A stretch of 64,000 bases of DNA from Shinella sp. UYSO24 (GTDB lineage Bacteria > Pseudomonadota > Alphaproteobacteria > Rhizobiales > Rhizobiaceae): NCBI GenBank assembly GCA_902167985.1, contig CABHNZ010000018.1, positions 1 through 64,000 of the forward strand, written 5' to 3'. Every line of letters starts with the position of its first letter. Within the stretch, counting starts at the first letter, position 1. A program made the position numbers and the translations under genes. Positions 57,769-64,000 of the stretch are shown here, piece after piece. The notes beneath the pieces were generated by a model. That model worked only from the letters and a program-made list of their open reading frames with translations. It ran no database searches and had not been told where the DNA came from.

Positions 57769-58497
57769 TTAGAGCCGGAAATCGGCTTTCCAGTCGAGAT
57801 CCCGAACGGCCTTGGCTGAGGTGACAACCGAATTCGGCTCGGCGATATTATAGATGCCGTGCGCGCCCCTCGCGACGGCGAGCAGGGCCGCTCTTGCCGC
57901 GGCGTCGACATGGACGGCGAGATTTCCGTCGGCCACGTCCGCGCCGGTGGCTGGCCCGTAGATATGCCCGTAACGCAGCACGATACCTGTAACGGTCGCG
58001 GGCTCGCCCAGCACCGCGTTTTCTAGCGCTGCGACGCCCGAGACGCTCATGCTGCGGGGTTCGGGCGCCTCAAGGTCGAGCGGCGCCGATTCATCATGCG
58101 GCTCGTCACCCGCGGCATAGGCCCAGGCGATGCTTTGCGCGACGACACGCTTGACCCCGGCGGCGAGCGCTGCCTGCATCAGGTTGGCCGTTCCCTCGCG
58201 GCGTATGCGAGCGTTGCGGGCAGCGAATTCGGCGGCACGTGCAGGATCGACGGCCGGCGGAAGATCGGTCAGCTGGTGGATCACCGCATCCGGTCGCGCA
58301 CTCACCATTGCACGCTTCAAAGCGGCGGCGTCGAAGACGTCGACCACGACAGGGCGGATGCCCGTCGCGTCGAGATCACGCGCCTTTTCCGCCGAGCGCG
58401 TCGTGCCGAACACCGTGTAGCCGGCCTGAAGCAGCTGTGGCACAAGCCGGCGGCCGATGGCGCCTGTCGCCCCCGCCAGAAAGATCGTCTTGGGCAT
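57769..58497 (-). CDS. NAD(P)-binding epimerase/dehydratase-family protein
   Basis: A 242-residue atypical SDR. MPKTIFLAGATGAIGRRLVP carries the nucleotide motif GATGAIG, followed by GTTRSAEKARDL, DAVIHQLTDLP and VLRYGHIYGP. The start ATG at 58497 has GAGGAAA upstream; starts further out lack a ribosome site. The strand after SIAWAY lacks an obvious YxxxK, so the reaction is uncertain. It is divergent from the MocR regulator, which probably controls it and the cupin gene. Confidence 0.82.
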   Translation of the reverse strand: MPKTIFLAGATGAIGRRLVPQLLQAGYTVFGTTRSAEKARDLDATGIRPVVVDVFDAAALKRAMVSARPDAVIHQLTDLPPAVDPARAAEFAARNARIRREGTANLMQAALAAGVKRVVAQSIAWAYAAGDEPHDESAPLDLEAPEPRSMSVSGVAALENAVLGEPATVTGIVLRYGHIYGPATGADVADGNLAVHVDAAARAALLAVARGAHGIYNIAEPNSVVTSAKAVRDLDWKADFRL

Positions 58498-58593
58498 GAT
58501 ATTTTCCTCTTCGATACGCATATCGTTGCCCATCCAATCTGCTGTCGCTACCATCCAGAGAAAAGGACCGAAATCGAGCAAAAATGTTGTACC

Positions 58594-60017
58594 ATGTGTA
58601 GCCCTCAGCCATTCTCCATCACGGTTGACCGGAAATCGGCAAAAACGCTTTCCGAACAGCTAAGGCAGTCGATCGAGGCGGCCATCCTTGACGGCCGGTT
58701 GTCGGCCGCGCCCGGCTGCCGTCCTGGCGCGATCTGGCAAGCCAGCTCGGGGTGGCGCGGGGGACAGTCAAGACGGCTTACGAGCGCCTTATCGATAGGC
58801 AACTGCTGGTCAGCAACGGACCGGCCGGAACACGGGTGAGTGACAACCTGCCACCGCAGGCAGCAGACATGTCTCGAATATCGCAGCAAGAGACGGTCCA
58901 GGCGCCCGGCATGATTGGGCCCGGAAGCCCGCCGCGCCTGTTTCAACTCGGCGTGCCGGCGCAGGATGCCTTTCCGACGAAGACCTTGTCACGGCTTCTG
59001 GCGCAGGCCGGCCGAAAGGCCGCCCTACTACCGCTAAGCTATCCCGACCCGCGTGGCGAGCCGGCCCTGCGCCGCGAGATCGCCGCCTATCTTGCCGTGG
59101 CCCGTTCGATCGTTTGCCACGAGGAGCAGATTTTCGTCACCGCCGGCTTCACCTCAGCGCTCGGACTAATCATCGAAACGCTTTCACCCAGTCCCTACAG
59201 GGCCTGGGTCGAAGAGCCCGGCTACCCGCTCGTCAGGGCTGCGCTTGCGCTGAAAGGCGTTCAGGCGGTGCCGGTGCCGGTCGATGCGAATGGCATCGAC
59301 GTCGCATTCGGCGTGAAGAACGCGCCTGACGCATCCCTGGCGGTTGTTACGCCGGGACAGCAGGCGCCTCTGGGGATGACGATGTCGCTGGCTCGCCGGC
59401 GCGCGCTTCTGGACTGGGCCGTCTCGGCAAACGCCTACGTTATCGAGGACGACTATCTGGGCGAGTTGCAGCTAAACGGTCGGGCGGCGCCAGCGCTGGC
59501 ATCGCTGGATGCCGGAGAGCGCGTCATCCATGTCGGTACGTTCAGCAAGACAGTCAGCCCGGCGCTGCGCCTGGGTTTTATGGTGGCTCCATCTCGGCTC
59601 GTGGGCGAATTTCTGCGCCGCGTGATGTTTCTCTCACCCGCTCCGGCCGCCATGACGCAGATAGCGGTCTGTTCCTTTCTCGCTGAAGGTCACTTCCTCC
59701 GGCATCTGCGCAAGATGCGCCGGCTCTACGCGGACCGGCGGGATCTGCTTGGCAGCACGATAGGCACGCCATTGAGAGATCGCAAGGCGGGGGGGTTGGC
59801 GCTTGTTCTCCCGCTTCCGGATGAAGCGGACGATGCCGCTATCGCCCGACGCGCGCTCGGCCGCGGGCTGGGGCCGTCACCGCTGTCAAGCTGGTATACA
59901 GATCCGGCCAGCGCCCGGTCAGGTCTGCTGCTGGGTTTCACCAATATGACGCCGCAATCGGCCGGGCGTGCCTGGCGGGATCTGCAGGACGTCATTGCGG
60001 ATCTGCCGCGCCGCTGA
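58594..60017 (+). CDS. MocR-family regulator (GntR-aminotransferase fusion, frameshifted)
   Basis: About 475 residues. An N-terminal GntR winged helix (TLSEQLRQSIEAAILDGRL then RLPSWRDLASQLGVARGTVK) is joined to a class I aminotransferase domain with FVTAGFTSALGLIIETLSP, VEEPGYPLVRAAL, YVIEDDYLGELQLN and HVGTFSKTVSPALRLGFMV (PLP lysine in FSK). One base is missing near 58712, inside the DNA-binding domain. MocR proteins use the PLP-binding domain to sense an amino compound and seldom catalyse transamination. It is divergent from the epimerase gene across 96 bp. Confidence 0.87.
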
Positions 60018-60152
60018 TGTTCGGCCGCCCACGGTCAAGGCCGGTCGCGCCGGGTCCGGAACCCGGACCGCGGGCATGATATTCCCGCGGCGTACGACCG
60101 GTTCTTCGTCGGAACAAAGCGATCCGACAGGCGACCGACACGGCGACGAGTG

Positions 60153-60728
60153 TCAGCCTTTGGCGCTTGCCAGTGCCGCTGCGGCCTCGCCGGCGCTTTC
60201 CATATAGCTCGGATCGCGATGCAGCAAGACGACCGCGAAAGCACCGTCGAGAAGCAGGATGATCTGTCGGGCGATCCGGCGCGCGTCTTCTGGCTCATGC
60301 ATGTCTGCAAGGACGAGACGCAGCCAGTCCTCGACACCCTTCTTGTGCTTGCGGCCGGCCACGATTGCGGGATGCCCCGGCGTCTGCACGAGCTCGACCG
60401 AGGTTCGCAGGAATCCGCAACCCTTCCATTTCGGATGTCCAGCCACTTTGGCGAGTTCATGAAAAATGGCCTGAATCCTGGTGGGCAGATCACCTTTAGC
60501 TTCGGAAAACCACCGTTGGAACGCGTCGAGGTTGGGTTGGTCGCGCTGTTCGAGGTAAGCCGCAACAAGATCATCCTTGCTGCGGAAATGGTAATAGAGA
60601 CCGCGCTTGGTGACGTGCGCTCTCTCGGCCACGGCATCGATGCTAACTGCGCGGATGCCTTGACTATAGAAGAGATGCGCGGCAGCCGCGACGATGCGGT
60701 CTCGGGTAGATTGCTTCGTTTCACTCAT
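60153..60728 (-). CDS. TetR-family regulator
   Basis: A 191-residue TetR repressor. The DNA-binding part reads TRDRIVAAAAHLFYSQGIRA, then VSIDAVAERAHVTKRGLYYH and FRSKDDLVAAYL. The helical ligand domain has GCGFLRTSVELV, the pattern of the TetR_C_36-like group. It is divergent from an alpha/beta hydrolase gene, and candidate operators lie between them (60751-60778). It probably represses that hydrolase and itself. Confidence 0.9.
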   Translation of the reverse strand: MSETKQSTRDRIVAAAAHLFYSQGIRAVSIDAVAERAHVTKRGLYYHFRSKDDLVAAYLEQRDQPNLDAFQRWFSEAKGDLPTRIQAIFHELAKVAGHPKWKGCGFLRTSVELVQTPGHPAIVAGRKHKKGVEDWLRLVLADMHEPEDARRIARQIILLLDGAFAVVLLHRDPSYMESAGEAAAALASAKG

Positions 60729-60750
60729 GTCCGTCCGTCTACCATCGCCT

Positions 60751-60778
60751 CTGGTATACTGACCAGTGAATATACTGA
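60751..60778. promoter_or_regulatory. Candidate TetR operators
   Basis: The inverted repeat CTGGT-ATACTG-ACCAG (60751-60766) and a direct repeat of TATACTGA (60755-60762 and 60771-60778, 16 bp apart) lie 23 bp upstream of the TetR start. They sit in the divergent region before the hydrolase gene. The spacing suits two dimers on adjacent faces of the DNA. Confidence 0.5.
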
Positions 60779-60834
60779 GCGAGCCGCGCGTTTTATGGTG
60801 GCCTTGTGGAAATCACTCGGTGGCGGTTGCCAGC

Positions 60835-61735
60835 ATGTCACATTCTCGATCCGTCGAACTTGTCTGTCACGATCATACGCGCCTCGCAGGCAATCTGTGG
60901 CCCTCCCGGTTCGCCTCACGCGCAAGCATCGTCATCAATCCAGCGACCGGGGTTGCGGCGCGTTATTATCATCGATACGCGGCATTCCTGGCGACTCACG
61001 GTTTCGACGTTCTCACCTACGATTACCGAGGCATCGGTCAATCCCGTCCACAGATCTGCGGACATGCGGATATCGCTGGCGAGATTGGGGCGAACTCGAT
61101 TTCGACGCGGCTCTTCGGTTCATGCATGCGCAGGCGCCAAGCACTCCGATCGCGGTCGTCGGACACAGTATCGGTGGTTTCCTGCTGGGACTTGCGCCAA
61201 ACGGCGCGCTTGTCGATCGCGCGCTGACCGTGGGCGCCAATATGCCTGGTGGGGCGACTATGCCTTCAAGCGAAGGCCTTCTCTATTTTTGAAGTGGCAT
61301 TTGGCGATGCCCTTTGTCACGCTGGCTTTCGGCTACTTCCCCGGCAAACGCATGGGATGGCTTGAGGATCTGCCGGCCGGCGTCGCATATGAGTGGAGCC
61401 TGCGAGGGCCTCGCTTCGAGCGCAGTCATCCGCGGCGAAAGCGAAAGGACATTCTTCGACGCGTCGCGTCCGTGAAGGCTGAAATTCTTGCTATAGCGAT
61501 GTCCGACGACGAGATCGGCACACCGCGTGCCATACGCCGTGCCTTGGCTTATTTTTCGGGGGCAAGGAAGACAGCCGTCGTTCTCGAACCGCAAGACTAT
61601 GGTCGCACCGCTATCGGCCACTTCAACCTGTTTCATGACAGCCACGCCAACGGATTTTGGCTGGACACGCTTTCCTGGCTTCGGGACGGAAAGAACCCCT
61701 GGCCGGACCAGATTTTTTTCAAAGACCATCGGTAG
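60835..61735 (+). CDS. Alpha/beta hydrolase (two frameshifts)
   Basis: About 301 residues of the serine-aminopeptidase/YheT-like hydrolase group. It has VINPATGVAARYYHRYAAFL, the segment DVLTYDYRGIGQSRP, the nucleophile elbow GHSIGGF and a histidine near the end (IGHFNLFH). Single bases are missing near 61050 (before DLRTCGYRWRDWGELDFDAA) and 61238 (before YAWWGDYAFKRRPSLFLKWH); with both restored the protein is continuous. The likely acid is in SDDEIGTP. It is divergent from the TetR gene, its probable repressor. The substrate is unknown. Confidence 0.8.
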
Positions 61736-61817
61736 CACTGGCGGGCGACCAACGCCGGAATATTATCGTCTTGCTGGGCGCAAACGCTCCGCATCTCAGA
61801 TCAAAAGGAAAGATCGC

Positions 61818-62198
61818 ATGCCTCTCACTCACATTGCGCTTCGTTCCGGAAAGCCGGAACCTTATCGGATAGCGATTTGCGCCGGTTTTCACCGCGCAAT
61901 GACCGAAACATTCGACGTACCCGAAGACAATGATTTCCTAATCGTCACGGAGCACGAGGCGGCGAACTTCCGCTACGATGCGACCTATCTCGGCATCGCC
62001 CGCAGCGACGATCTCGTATTCATCCAGATCACCGCAAACAACACTCGCACCACCGAGCAGAAAAAAGCGCTGTTCCAGCGAATAGCGGAATTGCTTGGCA
62101 AGGATCCCGGACTTCGTCAGGAAGATATCTTCATCTCCCTTGTCGAGGTAGAGAAGGAAAACTGGTCGCTCGGCAATGGCCTCGCGCAATACGCTTGA
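61818..62198 (+). CDS. Tautomerase-family protein
   Basis: A 126-residue protein beginning MPLTHIALRSGKP, with the catalytic Pro2 of the 4-oxalocrotonate tautomerase/MIF superfamily. The second half has FIQITANNTRTTEQKKALFQ, typical of tautomerase_2 members. AAAGGAAAG precedes the ATG. It follows the hydrolase gene by 82 bp on the same strand and likely belongs to the TetR-controlled unit. About 300 bp after it (62199-62498) hold only the tail of the opposite-strand frame and no recognised gene. Confidence 0.85.
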   Translation: MPLTHIALRSGKPEPYRIAICAGFHRAMTETFDVPEDNDFLIVTEHEAANFRYDATYLGIARSDDLVFIQITANNTRTTEQKKALFQRIAELLGKDPGLRQEDIFISLVEVEKENWSLGNGLAQYA

Positions 62199-62498
62199 CC
62201 CACGGCGGACATTCGGCGCCCTAAACTCGTTTCAAAGATCCCGGCAACTGCTGTGGGATCGGATGGGAAGCAGACAATATCTAAGGCGGATGAGATCGGT
62301 AGATGACCAAATTTTACGCGTAGCGACTGCATTGGAATAAGCCTGTTGACCCGCGGCGGCCAAGGGTCTCCCCTGGTCATCGTCCCCGGCATCATGGCGG
62401 ATGCCAAAAGCTGGATTGCCGTAGCGGATGCCATCAGGATGGTGGTGAAGGCACCGAAGGAGACAGAAGGGCGATCAACTTGCTTCGCAAATTTCCTT

Positions 62499-63417
62499 TC
62501 ACAGGATCGCCCGTAACCAGGAAATTAGCATGCCTTTCGCACTGCCCGATCCCTCTGCCGTCCCCACGGCGATACTGCATGTCATGCCTGCGGCCAGCTG
62601 TACCCCATCGGGGACCGTGTCGATGCGAATACGGACGGGAATGCGCTGTGCCAAGCGCACCCAGGTGAAGACCGGGCTGACTGTCGGCAGCAAGATGATC
62701 CGGGCTATCATTGGCATCGGCAATGCCATGGCCGAGGCTTTCTACATGACCTTTGATCGGCAAATCGAAGCCCATCAAGCGGATCGTTGTGTCATCCCCG
62801 GCGTGAACCTGAGCGATCTGCGTTTCTTCGAAATAGCCGGTGATCCAGAAGCTCTTTGCGTCAAGCACCGCAACCTTGGTTGTGCCGGCCGCCGCATAAT
62901 CGCCTGGGCGCAGGCGCAGGTTCGTAAGATAGCCATCGACGGGTGAACGTATCGTGGCTTTCTCCAGATTGAGCTTTGCCAGTGAAAGTTCGGCCATTGC
63001 CTGGGTGTAGTCCGCTTGGGCAATCGCCACCTGGCCACTGGTCTGTTCGATGGTTTCGGCTGAAACGACGCCGGTTCCCAGCCGGGTGCGGCGCTCCGCG
63101 CTTGAGGCTCGCAACGCCATGTCCTCACGCTTGGCATCGACATTTGCCTGAGCGTTCCCGAGGGCGAGGCGGAAGCGTTCGGGATCGATCGTGTAGAGGA
63201 TGTCGCCGCGATGGACAAACTGGTTGTCCACCACGGGAACGTCGCTGATTGTTCCGGAGACTTCAGGGGCGATCTGGACCACTTCTGCGCCGACGCGACC
63301 GTCTCGGGTCCAAGGCGAGATCATATAGATTTGCCAGATAATGACCACCAGGACGGCTGCGAGGGTGAGCATGGCGAGGGTAAGGGCCGTGCGGATAACG
63401 GGACTGACGATATGCAT
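62499..63417 (-). CDS. HlyD/AaeA-type membrane-fusion protein, second copy (frameshifted)
   Basis: About 306 residues, paralogous to the protein at 52178-53056. It has the anchor helix ALTLAMLTLAAVLVVIIWQI, PWTRDGRVGAEVVQIAPEVS, the coiled hairpin, RSPVDGYLTNLRLRPGDYAA, FWITGYFEETQIAQV and TWVRLAQRIPVRIRIDTVP. The frame breaks near 62690 (net +1 or -2), after ANDSPDHL and before LPTVSPVFTWVRLAQ; the corrected stop is at 62499. It follows the DUF1656 gene by 8 bp in the same order as the first module. Confidence 0.85.
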
Positions 63418-63425
63418 TCGATCAC

Positions 63426-63620
63426 TCACAGAAATACAAGAAGACAAGCCAAAATTGAAAGCGATAGGGCAAACTCGAACAACGCCGGATGCCAGACAGA
63501 GCGGAACACTCCAACCCTCGCAAGAATTGCGCGAAGCAAAAGAAAGAGCGGCACTGATAGAGCGACATAGAGCATGAACGGCGCTATATAAACGCCGCCT
63601 AGATTAACTTCACTTAGCAT
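63426..63620 (-). CDS. DUF1656 small membrane protein, second copy
   Basis: A 64-residue protein with two hydrophobic segments and the family motif FRSVWHPALFEFALSLSILA, similar to the copy at 53053-53262. It overlaps the upstream FUSC gene by 11 bp and lies 8 bp before the fusion-protein gene, so it belongs to a second FUSC/DUF1656/HlyD operon. Its role is unknown beyond association with such pumps. Confidence 0.85.
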   Translation of the reverse strand: MLSEVNLGGVYIAPFMLYVALSVPLFLLLRAILARVGVFRSVWHPALFEFALSLSILACLLVFL

Positions 63621-64000
63621 AATCTTTTCTTATTATTTTGGAGGAGGAGTCCGACATTATTTCGGCTAATCTAGCGATGTCGGCGAACAAGGCGGCGCAG
63701 CGGTAGGCAGTTCTTTTTACCTCGGGCGTTGCCTGGTTGAGATGGATGAGAAGCTCAGCTGTGTAGCCTGCTGCCGCAGCCAGGGCGGGCGGGTCACGCC
63801 GATAGCGGTGAAGATCCTGGAGGCCATGCCATGCCAAGAATTTGACGACGGTCGGTAGATTGCGCGTTCCCCGGATTTCATGAATACGGCGTGTTGCCCG
63901 GCTGACATGGAGCATGACGAAGCTCTCCGAAATCAGCTGCGCCGATTTTGTTGCATTGCCCTTGAGGAGACTCGCGATTCGCACCAGACGCTGATGCTGC
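63610..64000 (-). CDS. FUSC-family efflux pump, C-terminal part (cut by window end)
   Basis: The last 130 residues or so of a FUSC pump. They are a helical cytoplasmic tail with LLKGNATKSAQLISESFVML, LPTVVKFLAWHGLQDLHRYR and RCAALFADIARLAEIMS. The frame stays open to the window edge, so the start and membrane domains lie beyond 64000. Identity rests on its place in the FUSC/DUF1656/HlyD gene order and on similarity to the tail region of such pumps. Confidence 0.7.
   Translation of the reverse strand, partial: QHQRLVRIASLLKGNATKSAQLISESFVMLHVSRATRRIHEIRGTRNLPTVVKFLAWHGLQDLHRYRRDPPALAAAAGYTAELLIHLNQATPEVKRTAYRCAALFADIARLAEIMSDSSSKIIRKDYAK

Noticed and set aside
1..64000. CRISPR arrays, rRNA, tRNA, integrons, prophage or plasmid replication genes
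   Set aside because: No regularly spaced repeats, complete tRNA folds, rRNA sequence, integrase, phage structural genes or RepABC-type genes were seen.

Overview
The window reads as accessory or chromid DNA of a rhizobial alphaproteobacterium (Rhizobium/Agrobacterium/Sinorhizobium/Shinella type). It is GC-rich. It carries families typical of that order: DUF982, DUF1127 and DUF4112 proteins, an HWE-type histidine kinase, a three-domain LigD, a ROSE-type RNA thermometer before an Hsp20 gene, an IS5/IS427-like element, and many LysR, AraC, GntR, MocR, MerR, Lrp and TetR regulators beside catabolic and transport genes. No rRNA, tRNA, CRISPR array or replication origin was seen.

Layout. 1-2.0 kb: a LysR remnant and a divergent HxlR regulator/NAD(P)-reductase pair. 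2.2-11.8 kb: a LysR regulator divergent from an operon for a GMC flavoprotein (DddA-like), a double-domain class III CoA-transferase (DddD-like), a betaine-type ABC importer (ProXWV-like) and an acrylyl-CoA reductase (AcuI-like). Together these look like a dimethylsulfoniopropionate (DMSP) uptake and cleavage island. 11.8-12.9 kb: an AraC regulator and a DUF1127 protein. 13.1-27.0 kb: two divergent operons around an Lrp/AsnC regulator. The left one encodes a Pot-type ABC importer, an aspartoacylase-like amidohydrolase and a threonine-aldolase-like PLP enzyme. The right one encodes an aminotransferase, an unusual proline-racemase-family protein, an SDR and the two hydantoinase/oxoprolinase subunits. 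Both intergenic regions carry the same 13-bp palindrome (CGTCATWWTGACG), so the two operons look like one regulon for an unidentified amino-acid derivative. An IS5-family element sits exactly on the stop codon of the last gene.

28-40 kb: a MerR/MFS pair, a LysR regulator with an exported epoxide-hydrolase-like protein and a DMT exporter, a two-component system, small secreted proteins, a Tat-exported prolyl oligopeptidase and two SDRs. 40.5-48.7 kb: a stress-flavoured block with a PAS/HWE kinase, a ligase fragment lacking its catalytic lysine, a thermometer-controlled Hsp20, DUF982 and small proteins, DUF4112, full-length LigD and an unknown protein. 48.8-51.9 kb: a TonB-dependent siderophore receptor and a GntR regulator. 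52-64 kb: two separate FUSC/DUF1656/HlyD (AaeBXA-like) efflux modules flanking an AraC/VOC pair, a cupin protein, an epimerase/MocR pair, and a TetR-linked hydrolase and tautomerase.

About thirty genes here are interrupted by a single-step frameshift. Almost all are net -1, many fall in short G/C or A/T runs, and the protein sequence is well conserved on both sides with no mid-gene nonsense codons. This looks like systematic base-deletion error in the sequence rather than gene decay. Such genes are annotated over their full reconstructed span and the shift point is stated.
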